The notes: generated from the letters alone by a model not told the origin. Positions 27,181-37,902 are shown, counted from the first letter of the stretch. The stretch: DNA of 64,000 nucleotides from Micromonospora phaseoli (GCF_900109115.1 NZ_FNYV01000005.1:315509-379508), one strand, 5' to 3'. Translations and numbers: made by a program.

Positions 27181-27253
27181 GCCCGCGTTGATCAAGAGGT
27201 TTGGGTCTGGGAGAGCGCTTTCAGCCCGCGCAAACTTCTTGATCAACGCGGGC
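27181..27253. repeat. GTTGATCAAG palindromic element, copy 1
   Basis: Bases 27181-27202 and 27232-27253 form a 22-bp inverted repeat with one mismatch around a 29-base loop. The core is GTTGATCAAGA(A/G)GTTT. C-rich DNA precedes it, beginning at the TAA stop of the GGDEF-EAL gene, and G-rich DNA follows, so a larger hairpin is possible. A second copy lies at 57691-57825 and a relic GTTGATCAA at 62370. Likely a dispersed palindromic repeat that also works as a transcription terminator. Confidence 0.75.
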
Positions 27254-27321
27254 CTGGGGGGCGGTGGGGTGGGGACGGCGGGGGACCGGCGGTTGGGCGG
27301 CCGGCTGGATAGGGTCGTTGG

Positions 27322-29361
27322 GTGAATCGACTTGCGGACGCCACCAGCCCGTACCTGCTCCAGCACGCGGACAATCCGGTGGACTGGTGGCCGTGGTGTG
27401 ACGAGGCGTTCGCCGAGGCGAAGCGGCGGGACGTCCCGGTGCTCATCTCGGTCGGTTACTCGGCTTGTCACTGGTGTCATGTGATGGCGCACGAATCGTT
27501 CGAGGATGCGGCGGTCGGCAAGCTGCTCAACGAGGGCTTCGTCTCGATCAAGGTCGACCGTGAGGAGCGGCCCGACGTCGACGCGGTCTACATGACCGCC
27601 ACCCAGGCGATGACCGGCCAGGGTGGCTGGCCGATGACGGTCTTCGCCACGCCGGACGGCACCCCGTTCTTCTGTGGGACGTACTTCCCCCGACCGAACT
27701 TCGTCCGACTGCTCCAGTCGGTCGGCACGGCCTGGCGGGACCAGCGCGACGCCGTGCTGCGGCAGGGCGCCGCGGTGGTGGAGGCGATCGGCGGCGCCCA
27801 GGCCGTCGGCGGCCCCACCGCCCCGCTCACCGCCGAGCTGCTCGACGCCGCCGCCGACCAACTGGCCAGCGAGTACGACGAGACCAACGGCGGGTTCGGT
27901 GGGGCACCGAAGTTCCCGCCGCACATGAACCTGCTCTTCCTGCTGCGGCACCACCAGCGCACCGGCTCGACGCGGAGCCTGGAGATCGTCCGGCACACCT
28001 GCGAGGCAATGGCCCGCGGTGGGATCTACGACCAGCTCGCCGGCGGGTTCGCCCGCTACTCGGTGGACGCGCACTGGACCGTGCCGCACTTCGAGAAGAT
28101 GCTCTACGACAACGCCCTGCTGCTGCGGGTCTACGCCCAGCTGTGGCGGCTCACCGGGGACGCGCTGGCGCTGCGGGTGGCCCGGGACATCGCCCGGTTC
28201 CTCGCCGACGAGCTGCACCGGCCCGGGCAGGGCTTCGCCTCCGCACTTGACGCCGACACCGAGGGCGTCGAGGGGCTCACCTACGCCTGGACCCCGGCCC
28301 AGCTCGTCGAGGCGCTCGGCGAATCCGACGGCCGGTGGGCTGCCGACCTGTTCGCGGTGACCGAGGCCGGGACCTTCGAGAAGGGCATGAGCGTGCTGCG
28401 GCTGGCCCGCGACGTCGACGACGCCGACCCGGAGGTACGCGGCCGCTGGCAGGACGTGGCACGGCGGCTGCTGGCCGCCCGGGACACCCGGCCCCAGCCG
28501 GCGCGCGACGACAAGGTGGTGGCCGCCTGGAACGGCCTGGCGGTCACCGCGCTCGCCGAGTTCGTCCGGCTCGTCGAGACCGCCGGCCGGATCGGCACCG
28601 AGGGGGAGGCGAACCTGCTGGAAGGGGTCACCATCGTCGCCGACGGGGCGATGCGGGACACCGCCGAGCACCTCGCCCGGGTGCACGTGGTGGACGGGCG
28701 GCTGCGCCGCGCGTCCCGTGACGGTCGGGTCGGTGAGCCGGTCGGCGTGCTGGAGGACTACGGCTGCGTGGCCGAGGCGTTCTGCGCCATGCACCAGGTC
28801 AGCGGCGAGGGGCGGTGGCTGGAGCTGGCCGGCCAACTGCTCGACGCCGCCCTGGCGCACTTCGCCGCACCCGATGGGGCGTTCTACGACACCGCCGACG
28901 ACGCGGAGCAGCTGGTGACCCGGCCGGCCGACCCGACGGACAACGCCACCCCCTCCGGCCGCTCCGCCATCGCCGCCGCGCTGGTCACGTACGCGGCGTT
29001 GACCGGTGAGAACCGCTACCGGGAGGCCGCCGAGGCGGCCCTGTCCACCATCGCGCCGATCGTCGGGCGGCACGCCCGGTTCACCGGGTACGCGGCGACC
29101 GTGGGCGAGGCGCTGCTCTCCGGACCGTACGAGATCGCGGTCGCCACCGGTGATCCGGTCGGTGACCCGCTGGTCGCGGCGGCCTACCGGCACGCCCCGC
29201 CCGGCGCGGTGATCGTGTCCGGCCAGCCGGACCAGCCGGGGGTGCCCCTGCTGGCCGGCCGCCCGCTGCTCGACGGGCGGGCCGCCGCGTACGTCTGCCG
29301 GGGCTTTGTCTGCCAACGGCCGGTGACCGGCGTCGACGACCTGGTGGCGCAGCTGCGCTGA
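27322..29361 (+). CDS. DUF255 / YyaL-type thioredoxin-fold protein
   Basis: A 679-residue protein. An N-terminal thioredoxin-like domain carries SACHWCHVM (CxxC near residue 50) and the family signature [14 protein letters not shown]. The rest is an alpha/alpha-barrel-like region related to N-acylglucosamine epimerases and cellulases, with [12 protein letters not shown] and [11 protein letters not shown]. Homologues occur from bacteria to man (SPATA20), but the biochemical role is unsettled. The GTG start yields the conserved N-terminus. This is the Rv1084 position of the conserved mca block. Confidence 0.9.
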   Translation: MNRLADATSPYLLQHADNPVDWWPWCDEAFAEAKRRDVPVLISVGYSACHWCHVMAHESFEDAAVGKLLNEGFVSIKVDREERPDVDAVYMTATQAMTGQGGWPMTVFATPDGTPFFCGTYFPRPNFVRLLQSVGTAWRDQRDAVLRQGAAVVEAIGGAQAVGGPTAPLTAELLDAAADQLASEYDETNGGFGGAPKFPPHMNLLFLLRHHQRTGSTRSLEIVRHTCEAMARGGIYDQLAGGFARYSVDAHWTVPHFEKMLYDNALLLRVYAQLWRLTGDALALRVARDIARFLADELHRPGQGFASALDADTEGVEGLTYAWTPAQLVEALGESDGRWAADLFAVTEAGTFEKGMSVLRLARDVDDADPEVRGRWQDVARRLLAARDTRPQPARDDKVVAAWNGLAVTALAEFVRLVETAGRIGTEGEANLLEGVTIVADGAMRDTAEHLARVHVVDGRLRRASRDGRVGEPVGVLEDYGCVAEAFCAMHQVSGEGRWLELAGQLLDAALAHFAAPDGAFYDTADDAEQLVTRPADPTDNATPSGRSAIAAALVTYAALTGENRYREAAEAALSTIAPIVGRHARFTGYAATVGEALLSGPYEIAVATGDPVGDPLVAAAYRHAPPGAVIVSGQPDQPGVPLLAGRPLLDGRAAAYVCRGFVCQRPVTGVDDLVAQLR

Positions 29362-29412
29362 GCGGGATCCGCTGGCCGGCGCCGCCACCGGCCCGGATAG
29401 GCTGGCGCCGCT

Positions 29413-30609
29413 ATGGATTCCCGTACCGGTCTGCCCGTTGTCGGCATGGTGGGCGGCGGCCAACTGGCCCGGATGACCCACCAGGCCGCCATCTCCCTCG
29501 GCCAGTCGCTGCGTGTGCTGGCGCTCACGCCGGAGGACGGCGCGGCCCTGGTCGCCGCCGACGTCCAGTACGGCGACCACACCGACCTTGCCGCGCTGCG
29601 CACCTTCGCCAAGGGCTGCGACGTGATCACCTTCGACCACGAGCACGTCCCGACCGAGCACATCCGGGCCCTGACCGGCGAGGGGGCGAAGCTCTTCCCA
29701 CCCGCCGACGCCCTGGTACACGCCCAGGACAAGCAGGTGATGCGCAAGCGGCTCGGTGCGCTGGGCGGGCCGAACCCCCGGTGGCGACCGGTCGCGTCCC
29801 CAGCCGACCTGGTCGGCTTCGGCGACGAGGTGGGTTGGCCGGTCGTGCTCAAGGCGGCCCGTGGCGGGTACGACGGGCGGGGAGTCTGGCCGGTCGCCGG
29901 CGCCGCACAGGCCGACGAGCTGATCCGGACCCTGCTCGCCGGCGGCACGAAGCTCCTCGTCGAGGAGCGGGTGCCGCTGCGCCGGGAGCTGGCCGTGCAG
30001 GTGGCCCGCTCGCCGTTCGGTCAGGTGGCCGTGTACCCGGTGGTGGAGACGGTGCAGCGCGACGGGATCTGCGTCGAAGTGCTGGCCCCGGCCCCCGGTC
30101 TGGCCGAGGAGTTGGCGGTCGCCGCTCAGCAGCTCGCCATCGACCTGGCCACCGCGCTGGGCGTGGTGGGCCTGCTGGCCGTGGAGCTGTTCGAGGTGGC
30201 CGACCCGGCCGCGCCGGACGGCAGCCGGCTGGTGGTCAACGAGTTGGCGATGCGCCCGCACAACTCTGGGCACTGGACCATCGAGGGTGCCCGCACGTCG
30301 CAGTTCGAGCAGCACCTGCGGGCGGTGCTGGACTACCCGATGGGTGACACCTCGTTGACCGCGCCGGTGGTGGTGATGGCGAACGTGCTCGGTGGGGAGT
30401 CCGGCGGCATGCCGGTCGACGAGCGGCTGCACCACCTCTTCGCCGCCGAGCCGGCGGCCCGGGTGCACCTCTACGGCAAGCAGGTACGCCCCGGCCGAAA
30501 GATCGGCCACGTCACCGTGCTCGGTGACGACCTGGACGAGGTACGCACCCGGGCCGCTCGTGCGGTCCGCTGGCTGCGGGATGGAACAGCGGAGGAGCGA
30601 GCAGCGTGA
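29413..30609 (+). CDS. purK: 5-(carboxyamino)imidazole ribonucleotide synthase
   Basis: A 398-residue ATP-grasp ligase that carboxylates aminoimidazole ribonucleotide with bicarbonate and ATP in de novo purine synthesis. [11 protein letters not shown] begins the protein and the ATP-grasp segments [29 protein letters not shown] and [14 protein letters not shown] follow. The stop overlaps the purE start by GTGA, so the two pathway enzymes are coupled. The purK-purE pair next to an acyl-CoA dehydrogenase recalls Rv3276c-Rv3274c. Confidence 0.96.
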   Translation: MDSRTGLPVVGMVGGGQLARMTHQAAISLGQSLRVLALTPEDGAALVAADVQYGDHTDLAALRTFAKGCDVITFDHEHVPTEHIRALTGEGAKLFPPADALVHAQDKQVMRKRLGALGGPNPRWRPVASPADLVGFGDEVGWPVVLKAARGGYDGRGVWPVAGAAQADELIRTLLAGGTKLLVEERVPLRRELAVQVARSPFGQVAVYPVVETVQRDGICVEVLAPAPGLAEELAVAAQQLAIDLATALGVVGLLAVELFEVADPAAPDGSRLVVNELAMRPHNSGHWTIEGARTSQFEQHLRAVLDYPMGDTSLTAPVVVMANVLGGESGGMPVDERLHHLFAAEPAARVHLYGKQVRPGRKIGHVTVLGDDLDEVRTRAARAVRWLRDGTAEERAA

Positions 30610-31097
30610 GCACGGTCGGTGTGATCATGGGCAGCGACTCGGACTGGCCGACGATGAAGGCCGCCGCCGAGGTGCTCGCCGAGTTCGAGGTGGCGTACGA
30701 GGTCGAGGTGGTCTCGGCGCACCGCACCCCGATCAAGATGATCGACTACGGTCGGGCCGCCGCCGACCGTGGCCTCAAGGTCATCATCGCGGGGGCCGGC
30801 GGCGCGGCGGCGCTACCCGGCATGGTCGCCTCGGTGACCCCGCTGCCGGTGATCGGCGTGCCGGTGCCGTTGAAGCATCTCGACGGCATGGACTCGCTGC
30901 TGTCCATCGTGCAGATGCCGGCCGGCGTGCCGGTGGCCACCGTGTCGATCGGCAACGCCCGCAACGCCGGGCTGCTCGCCGTCCGCATCCTGGCCGCCGG
31001 TAACCGCACGCTGCTCGACCGGATGTCGGCCTACCAGGCCGATCTGGAGCAACTGGTCGCCGAGAAGGACGCCGCACTGCGCGCCTCCCTGCTGTAA
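30606..31097 (+). CDS. purE: N5-carboxyaminoimidazole ribonucleotide mutase
   Basis: A 163-residue class-I PurE that rearranges N5-CAIR to CAIR. Motifs are [16 protein letters not shown] and [11 protein letters not shown], with [20 protein letters not shown] in the middle. The GTG start overlaps the purK stop. The TAA stop is directly fused to an AAGGAGGGGCCCC repeat element that probably terminates the operon. Confidence 0.96.
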   Translation: MSTVGVIMGSDSDWPTMKAAAEVLAEFEVAYEVEVVSAHRTPIKMIDYGRAAADRGLKVIIAGAGGAAALPGMVASVTPLPVIGVPVPLKHLDGMDSLLSIVQMPAGVPVATVSIGNARNAGLLAVRILAAGNRTLLDRMSAYQADLEQLVAEKDAALRASLL

Positions 31098-31148
31098 GGA
31101 GGGGCCCCCTTTTAACGCCTGGTGCATAGCAGGGGCCCCCTATTAACC
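31096..31148 (+). repeat. AAGGAGGGGCCCC element after purE
   Basis: Third full copy of the element seen after cbs, in the same orientation relative to the upstream gene and overlapping the purE stop codon by two bases. The centre GCATAGC is identical to the first copy. Two GGGGCCCC blocks allow a GC stem, followed by an AT-rich ATTAA. A short GCCGCAACC direct repeat follows up to the next gene end. Confidence 0.7.
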
Positions 31149-31193
31149 GCGCCGCCGCAACCGCCGCCGCAACCGCCGCCGTCGGCGGTCGCC

Positions 31194-34100
31194 TTACCGC
31201 ATGCCGCGCAGCGCGGTCTGGAGGCGCTCCTGTGCCCGGCGCCGGCGCTCGTTGCTGGCGCCGAGGATCAGCAGCAGGAAGCCGACCGGGATCAACGCCA
31301 GCCACGGTCCGAGACTGAACAGCGCGTGGACCGCCGCGATGGCGGTGACCACCGCGCCGACGATGACCGGGGCCTGCTGCTGACTCATCGACCCGAAGAC
31401 CAGCACGGCGACCGCACCGAGCAGCAGGAGCACCTGACGCATCGTGCTCGAATCGGTCGCCAGCACGATCGCCAGGGTCGGCACGAAGGCGGCGACCAGT
31501 GCCGGCCCGTACGCCACCCAGCTGCTCAGGTCGGGTCGCTGGCGTAGCTCCAGCACACCGACCAGCAACGCCAGCGCGGCGAACGGCAGCGTGTACGCCT
31601 CGGGCAGTGCCACGTCGGCGACCCGCATCAGGATCCACCAGGCGGTGATCTCGCAGACCACCACCGCCCAGAACAGGATCCGCCGCTCCATCGGTCGGCG
31701 CCCAGGTCGGGCCGCCGCGAGACCGAGGACCGCGCCCCAGGCGGCGAGCAGCGCGGCGATGTGTCGGGGCGAGTCGAAGGCCAGCGCCAACGCGATCAGC
31801 GCGGCGGCGTACCCGCTCCATTCCACGGTGGCCGCCTCGCGTTGCGCCTCCGGGCGACGCAGCCGGGGCAGGGTGGCGGCGAAGGCCTGCAACGCCGCGC
31901 CGACCGCCAGCACCCCGAACGCCGACCAGACCGCGGCGAACCCGGCCACCAACCCGGCGGTGAGCACGAACAGTTGCGCCATCAGCGAGGCGAACAGCCA
32001 GCCGAGAATCCGAGCCCGGGAAGTGATGCCGTACAGCGCGGCCACCAGGCCGACCCCGACCGCACCGCCGAGGGTGAACAGGGTGAGTTCCCGGGTGGCG
32101 AGGCTGCCGGCCAGGCCGGCCCCGCCGGCGGCCAGCCCGATCACGAAGACCAGTACGCGGGCCAGTCGCAGCGACCGGGCCCGCTCCACCAGGGCCGGGG
32201 GCGCGGTCAGCGCCAGCCCCAGCATCGAGATGGTGAACACGGCCAGCGCCGAGAGCGTACTGGCCGGCCAGCCGCCACCCAGCGCGATCGGGGCGATCAG
32301 CAGGGTGACGGCGGCACCGGGCAGCACCACCGGTACGGCCCGGGACCGGCGGCCACCACTGAACCCGGTGGCCGCCAGGGCCGCCGTCGCGGTGAGCAAC
32401 AGTGCGGCGAGCACGTGAGTCGAGTTGACCGCGGCCGGCGGCGGGTCGAGCAGGGCCGGCGGCGGCCCCTGCCAGATCCGGCTGAGGGTGCGGTGCGGGT
32501 CGACGAGGGCGGCCATCAGCGCCGGAGCGATGGAGACCAGCGCCAGGACGGTGGGCAGCGCGGCGGCGGCGAGCGCACCGGCGGCCGGGCTGACCCGCCA
32601 TCGGCGCCGCGCGTCGTCGGGCAACCGGCGCAGCGCGCCGTCCAGCAGCACGGACCAGCGGCGGACCGGCTGGGCCGCGCCGACCGGCGGCTCGGTCGCC
32701 CCCCGGACCAGCTCGGCGAGCACGCCGAGCAGCGCCGCCGCCGCGGCGTAGACGCCGACCGGCAGATGCAGGGGTACGGCGGCCAGCGCGGTCACGCTGG
32801 CGCCACCGACCACTCCGGCGTTTGCCCACGGCAGGTACTGCGGAACCTGCCGCCGGACCGCCGCCACGGCGGCCAGACCGAGGCTGGACGCCGCCAGGCC
32901 GGCGGTCAGCACCACCTGGGGCGAGTGGCCGAACTCGGCGGCGAGGGCGGCCGTGGCACCCGGCAGCGCCAGCAGTGCCGCGCCGATGCCCGCGCCGCCG
33001 ATCTGCGCCAGGTGCGGCGGCATCCCCTCGGCTTCGATGTCCTCGACGAGTGGCTCGGCCATGCTCCGGGCCAGCGCCGCGACCACCGCGCCGATCAGCA
33101 CGATGCTGGTCAGGGCGAGTGCGGTGGTCCACGGCCGCACCAGGCCGGCGCCGGCGGCGTGCAGCGCCACCACCCCGGCCACCGTGATCCGGGACAGCGC
33201 CGCCCGGGGGTCGATCGAGGCGACCGCCGCCATCCCGAAGATGGTGGCGACCATGCCGCCGATCAGGACCGGTGACCACCACGCGAGGTTGAACGCGGCG
33301 GGAGCGCCGATGGTGGCGAGCACTGCCGCCACGCCGGCCACGTCGTAGCGCCATGGCGGCGGCAACAGGATGCCGGCGGCGACCGCGAGCAGGGCCAGGG
33401 CGATCGGCCCCTGCCAGGTCGCCCCGCCGGTCGGCGCGGCCGGCCAGCCGGTGAGGTCGCCGTTCCAGATCGGGCCCGGAGTGGCCAGGACCCCGACACC
33501 CCCGCGTAGGGCCATCCAGCCGGCCAGCAGCCCGATCAGCACCCCGCCGACCGCGAGGCCGAGCACCGGTCCGCGCCGCCACTGCTCGGGCATCGCCCGC
33601 GCCGCCACGGCGACCACCAGGACCAGCGCGGCGGCCACGGCGAGCTGCCCACCCGGCGCGAGTACCGCGCCGATCCGCAGCAGGGTGGCGACCAGCGCTG
33701 CGGTCACCGCGGCGGCCGCCAGGTCGGAGCCGTCCAGGGTCAGGTCGGAACGGCGGCCGGCGTCGATCGACGGGGCCAGGAAGAGCAGCACCGCCGAGAC
33801 CAGCAGCAGCGCGCCGACCCAGGCGTCGGCCACGGTGGCGCCCGGGGCACCGAACGCGGCAGCGGCGACCACCAGCGCGCCCAGTCCGGTGCCCACCGAC
33901 AGCGGCGCCGGGATCTGCCGCTGCGACACCTGGACGACGGCGGCGTAGCCGAGGGTGACGCAGACGGCGAGGAAACTGGCCGCCAGGATGGGCACGGTCG
34001 CCTCGCGCAGGCTCGCCGGGGTCAGCGTGGCTCCGGCGGGCAGGGTGGCCGCGACGAAGGCGGCCACCGCCCCCGGCAGGGCGAAGGCGGCACCCCCGGC

Positions 34101-36128
34101 GGCCCAGGCCGAGACGATGTCCGCGGTGGCCGGGGCGAGCCGGATCCGGGGGGCGGCGGCGATCAGCGCACCGGCCACCACGATGGTGATCAGCACCGCT
34201 GCGGTGAGCGCGGGCCGGGCCAGGGCCGCGCCGGCACCGGCCAGCCCGACGAGAGCGGCGGCGACCGCGTGTGCCAGCGCCGCCCGGCTGGTTCGGGCGG
34301 ACAGACCGACCACCCCGATGCCGATTGCGGCCAGCACCATCGGCCAGGGCGCCAGTGTCCAGGACAGGGCGAAGGAGGCCGGCACGGCGAGTGCGGTCAG
34401 CGCGGCGCCGGTCACCGCGAACTCGCGGCGGATCTCCGGCGGCAGGGCCAGCACCGCCGCCACGGTCAGCAGGAAGGCGCTGACGGCGAGCTGCCAGGCG
34501 GCCGGCCCCACCGCGGCGGCCAGCTCGGCCGGGTATCGGTCGAGATCCGCCGCCCAGGCCGGCAGCGCGGCCTGGACCGGGGCGATCCCGGCCCGCAGGG
34601 CACTGCCGGCGACCACTACCCCGCTGACCGTGAGCGCCACCGCGGAGGCCAGTTGTGGGCCGCGGCGGGCGGACTCGGGTACCGCGCGTACCGCGAGACC
34701 GGTGACCGTGATGACCGCTGCGATGAGCAGCAGCGCGCGGCCGGGCAGCGCCACCGAGGCGATCCGGCCCAGGGCGCCGATCACCGCGAGAGTGAGCACT
34801 CCCGCGCCGATGTCGGGCAGCGGTGGGCGCCGCAGTGCCAGCGTCCCCGCCAGGCACGCGGTGGCGGCGAGGAGCAGCACCACTCCCGCGCCGGTCGCGC
34901 CCGCCACGGTGCTGGTCTGGAGCAGGGCGGTGACCGCGTACGCCAGGGCGACCGCGACCGCCACGCCGTGCAGCGCCCAGGTCAGTTCCCGCAGCCCCGG
35001 TACCGGTCGGCTCGGCGCAGCCGCCGTGCTCCCGGCGGTCGGGTCCAGCAGTTCGCCGGACTCCTCGGGGGCTCCCTCGGGGCGCCCGTCGGCCTGCCGT
35101 TGGCGGGGCGTGCTCGTCCGGCCGGGGGCGGTCGGGGTTTCGGTCAGCGGCTGCTCCACGGTGACCGGGGAACGGGCCAACCACAGGTCGAGCAGGGCGA
35201 CCACGGTCAGTACCAGCGCCCAGCCGGCCGCGCCGGTGACCCGGTCGTACGCGAGCAGCGGCACCACCGGCTGGGCGGCCAGCACGGTGGCGAACCGGGG
35301 TGCCCGTAGCCTGGTCCACCCCGCGTAGCCGACGGCGACAGCCGCGGTGAACGCGAAGATCACTCCGGCGAAGGATGCGCCGGAGACCGCGCCGTTGCCG
35401 ATCCGGTCCACCGCCCACAGCGCGTACCCCGTGAGTGGGACCAGGAGCAGGCCCACCGCGGCGATGGTCTCGGCGGTGCTGGTCAGCCCGCGCCGGACCA
35501 GCACCGGCGGGGCGATCAGCATCAGTACGGTCGCGAGCAGCAGGATGCCGAGTCGGGCGAGCGCGTCCATGGAGCTGGTGGCGACCACGGCGAAGACCAC
35601 CGCGGCGACGCCGAGCAGCAGCGCACCGAGGCCGAGCGGGATGTTCTGCACCTCCCGCGAGGAGGCCTCCGGCGGATGCTCCGGGTTGTCGGCGTCCAGC
35701 CAGACGGGTGAGGTCGGTGGTGGCGGGTCCGGAGGGCCGCTGCCGGGGCCCTGTCGGGGGACCCGTGGCGGGGGTGCGGCGTTGTCGGCGGAGGGCTCAC
35801 GCGGTGCTGTGGCGGCACCCTCGGACGAGGGGCGGCGCGGCGGCCGGCGGCGTAGCACGCGGCGGGGCCGGGTGGCCTGCTTGAGACGTTCGTCACCGGC
35901 GTTGCCCGCGTGCGAGAGGATGTCCCGCTGGAAGATCGCGGCCTGCATCTTGGCGGCGAGCTGCCGCTGTTCGCTGGCGATGGCGGCCTCTCGGGCCTTT
36001 ATCTCCGCGATGGACCGTTCGATCTCCGCCAGGTGATCGGCCCACTGTGCCTGGTGCGCACCGCAGTGCGGGCAGCGGATCGCCGGCTTGATCTCCCGAC
36101 CGCACGAGGAGCACTGAAAAGTCGCCAC
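31194..36128 (-). CDS. Giant multi-pass membrane protein (SCO7613 C-terminal type) with zinc ribbon
   Basis: 1644 residues. The N-terminus has a zinc ribbon with two CxxC pairs (CSSC, CPHC), a short coiled coil (about 30-75, ISAEIKAREAAIASEQRQ-like heptads) and a Pro-rich linker. The remainder is dozens of short Ala/Leu/Val-rich helices, far more than typical transporters, with a basic cytoplasmic end (NERRRRAQERLQ). It resembles actinobacterial proteins annotated as SCO7613 C-terminal domain membrane proteins. Function unknown. The GTG start follows GGAGGGG. It is inserted between purE and ugd and may be transcribed alone. Long frames on the other strand are composition shadows. Confidence 0.85.
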   Translation of the reverse strand: MATFQCSSCGREIKPAIRCPHCGAHQAQWADHLAEIERSIAEIKAREAAIASEQRQLAAKMQAAIFQRDILSHAGNAGDERLKQATRPRRVLRRRPPRRPSSEGAATAPREPSADNAAPPPRVPRQGPGSGPPDPPPPTSPVWLDADNPEHPPEASSREVQNIPLGLGALLLGVAAVVFAVVATSSMDALARLGILLLATVLMLIAPPVLVRRGLTSTAETIAAVGLLLVPLTGYALWAVDRIGNGAVSGASFAGVIFAFTAAVAVGYAGWTRLRAPRFATVLAAQPVVPLLAYDRVTGAAGWALVLTVVALLDLWLARSPVTVEQPLTETPTAPGRTSTPRQRQADGRPEGAPEESGELLDPTAGSTAAAPSRPVPGLRELTWALHGVAVAVALAYAVTALLQTSTVAGATGAGVVLLLAATACLAGTLALRRPPLPDIGAGVLTLAVIGALGRIASVALPGRALLLIAAVITVTGLAVRAVPESARRGPQLASAVALTVSGVVVAGSALRAGIAPVQAALPAWAADLDRYPAELAAAVGPAAWQLAVSAFLLTVAAVLALPPEIRREFAVTGAALTALAVPASFALSWTLAPWPMVLAAIGIGVVGLSARTSRAALAHAVAAALVGLAGAGAALARPALTAAVLITIVVAGALIAAAPRIRLAPATADIVSAWAAGGAAFALPGAVAAFVAATLPAGATLTPASLREATVPILAASFLAVCVTLGYAAVVQVSQRQIPAPLSVGTGLGALVVAAAAFGAPGATVADAWVGALLLVSAVLLFLAPSIDAGRRSDLTLDGSDLAAAAVTAALVATLLRIGAVLAPGGQLAVAAALVLVVAVAARAMPEQWRRGPVLGLAVGGVLIGLLAGWMALRGGVGVLATPGPIWNGDLTGWPAAPTGGATWQGPIALALLAVAAGILLPPPWRYDVAGVAAVLATIGAPAAFNLAWWSPVLIGGMVATIFGMAAVASIDPRAALSRITVAGVVALHAAGAGLVRPWTTALALTSIVLIGAVVAALARSMAEPLVEDIEAEGMPPHLAQIGGAGIGAALLALPGATAALAAEFGHSPQVVLTAGLAASSLGLAAVAAVRRQVPQYLPWANAGVVGGASVTALAAVPLHLPVGVYAAAAALLGVLAELVRGATEPPVGAAQPVRRWSVLLDGALRRLPDDARRRWRVSPAAGALAAAALPTVLALVSIAPALMAALVDPHRTLSRIWQGPPPALLDPPPAAVNSTHVLAALLLTATAALAATGFSGGRRSRAVPVVLPGAAVTLLIAPIALGGGWPASTLSALAVFTISMLGLALTAPPALVERARSLRLARVLVFVIGLAAGGAGLAGSLATRELTLFTLGGAVGVGLVAALYGITSRARILGWLFASLMAQLFVLTAGLVAGFAAVWSAFGVLAVGAALQAFAATLPRLRRPEAQREAATVEWSGYAAALIALALAFDSPRHIAALLAAWGAVLGLAAARPGRRPMERRILFWAVVVCEITAWWILMRVADVALPEAYTLPFAALALLVGVLELRQRPDLSSWVAYGPALVAAFVPTLAIVLATDSSTMRQVLLLLGAVAVLVFGSMSQQQAPVIVGAVVTAIAAVHALFSLGPWLALIPVGFLLLILGASNERRRRAQERLQTALRGMR

Positions 36129-36223
36129 GACACCCCTCCACCCGCACTGTGGATTCCCACTGTCGCAGCATGCCCAATGCCGGCCGGGAATTCGACCGTT
36201 GTCGGCGGGTCAACCGCAACTGA

Positions 36224-37651
36224 TCAAGGCCGCCCCATGCCCCGATACTCCCAGCCCGCCTGCGTCCACAGTGTGGAGTCGAGGCAGTTGCGGGCGTCGA
36301 CGACGCGTCGGCCGGTGACGAGTTCGCCGAGGACGGTGGGGTCCGCGTTGCGGAAGTCGGCCCACTCGGTGAGGACGCAGACGAGGTCGGCACCGGTCAC
36401 TGCTTCGGTGATGCTGGACTCGTAGCTGAGTTCGGGTACTGCCCGGCGGGCGTTGGCCATGCCCTGTGGGTCGTAGACGTGAACGTCGGCACCGGCCTTG
36501 TGCAGCAGTGCGGCGACGGAGAGGGCGGGTGCGTCGCGTACGTCGTCGGTGTTGGGTTTGAAGGTGGCGCCGAGGACGGCGATGCGGGTGCCGGACAGGT
36601 CGGGGCCGGCGGGGCCGGAGCGGCGGCCGAGCAGGTCGGCGGCGAGTTGCAGGACCCGGGTACGGCGGCGCAGGTTGATCAGGTCGACCTCGTGCAGGAA
36701 GCGCAGTGCCTCCCCGGCGCCGAGTTCCTGGGCGCGGGCCTGGAAGGCGCGGATGTCCTTGGGTAGGCAGGCGCCGCCGAAGCCGAGGCCGGCCTGGAGG
36801 AAGCGGTTGCCGATGCGGGGGTCGTAGCCGATGGCTTTGGCGAGTTGGGTGACGTCGCCGCCGGAGGCCTCGCAGACCTCGGCCATCGCGTTGATGAAGG
36901 AGATCTTGGTGGCGAGGAAGGCGTTCGCGGCGACCTTGACCAGTTCGGCGGTGGCGAAGTCGGTGACCACCAGCGGCACCTCGCGGTCCTCGGTGGCGGC
37001 GAGGTCGAAGACGCCCTTGTGGGCGGCGTAGAGCATGCCGTTGGCCCACTCGCTCTTGACGCCGACGACGATGCGGTTGGGGCGGAGCACGTCGTCGACG
37101 GCGAAGCCCTCCTGGAGGAACTCGGGGCTCCAGGCGACCTCGACGCCGAGGTCGGTGGGGGTGTGCTTGCCGACGAGCTGTTCGACCCATTCGGCGGTGC
37201 CGACCGGGACGGTGGACTTGCCGACGATCAGTGCCTTGCGGGTCAGGTGCTGGGCGAGGCTGGTGACCGACGCCTCGACGTAGGAGAGGTCGGCGCCCAT
37301 CCCGTCGGCCCGCTGCGGGGTGCCGACGCAGATGAAGTGCACGTCGCCGAACTCGGCGGTCTCGGTGATGTCGGTGCTGAACCGCAGCCGTCCGGCGGCC
37401 AGGTTGCGGCGCAGCAGCTCGTCCAGGCCGGGCTCGTGGATCGGCACCTCGCCCGCGTTGAGCTTGGCGATCTTGTCCGCGTCGACGTCGAACCCGAGCA
37501 CCTCGTAGCCGAGTTCGGCGTAGCAGATGGCGTAGGTCGCACCGAGGTAGCCGGTGCCCAGGAAGGTGACCCGCGGCCGGGAGGCGCCCGAGGGAGGTGT
37601 CACCGCCGCGATGGCGGGCACCGGCTGGGTGTTCGGGTACGGGATGGTCAC
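36224..37651 (-). CDS. ugd: UDP-glucose 6-dehydrogenase
   Basis: A 475-residue NAD-dependent enzyme that oxidises UDP-glucose to UDP-glucuronate for cell-envelope polysaccharides. The Rossmann motif FLGTGYLGATYA starts near residue 28. Other features are GKSTVPVGTAEW, the catalytic cysteine in GFGGACLPKD (about 292) and LGATFKPNTDDVRD in the C-terminal domain. The GTG start has GGAGAAG six bases upstream. An earlier in-frame ATG at 37807 would add 52 Arg/Pro-rich residues. A related UDP-sugar dehydrogenase specificity cannot be excluded. Confidence 0.9.
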   Translation of the reverse strand: MTIPYPNTQPVPAIAAVTPPSGASRPRVTFLGTGYLGATYAICYAELGYEVLGFDVDADKIAKLNAGEVPIHEPGLDELLRRNLAAGRLRFSTDITETAEFGDVHFICVGTPQRADGMGADLSYVEASVTSLAQHLTRKALIVGKSTVPVGTAEWVEQLVGKHTPTDLGVEVAWSPEFLQEGFAVDDVLRPNRIVVGVKSEWANGMLYAAHKGVFDLAATEDREVPLVVTDFATAELVKVAANAFLATKISFINAMAEVCEASGGDVTQLAKAIGYDPRIGNRFLQAGLGFGGACLPKDIRAFQARAQELGAGEALRFLHEVDLINLRRRTRVLQLAADLLGRRSGPAGPDLSGTRIAVLGATFKPNTDDVRDAPALSVAALLHKAGADVHVYDPQGMANARRAVPELSYESSITEAVTGADLVCVLTEWADFRNADPTVLGELVTGRRVVDARNCLDSTLWTQAGWEYRGMGRP

Positions 37652-37902
37652 GCCTGTCTTCTCCGCTCGCACTGGCGCCGCATGGTCGCGTCGCGTTCCG
37701 CTGCGGCGCCAGGACGGGGCGCCGGAGGGGTGGTTCCCTATCTGTGTTCCATCATCGCCGAGCGGCGTCGGAGCTCCGTCATGGCCGAGCCTACGCGCCG
37801 GTAACATCGCCTGAACTGTGGTCGTTATCCTTCAGTCTGCGCGGTGGGCGTCCCGGTGACGCTACAGACTGCGCATGATAGCGGTGAAGGGGAGGGGCCG
37901 AC

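Noticed and set aside
26758..30510. Minus-strand open frame of 1250 codons across the DUF255, purK and GGDEF-EAL genes
   Set aside because: It is antisense to genes with clear family motifs; its composition is Arg/Pro/Gly/His-rich and no domain is recognisable. It exists because of third-position GC bias.
30784..35418. Minus-strand frame of 1544 codons within the giant membrane gene and purE
   Set aside because: Same strand but another frame of the 1644-residue gene, and antisense to purE. It is Arg/Gly/Ala-rich without domains, and the true frame has zinc ribbon and helices.
37652..37807. Longer N-terminus for UDP-glucose dehydrogenase
   Set aside because: The added residues are Arg/Pro-rich and unlike the family; GGAGAAG is placed for the GTG at 37651.
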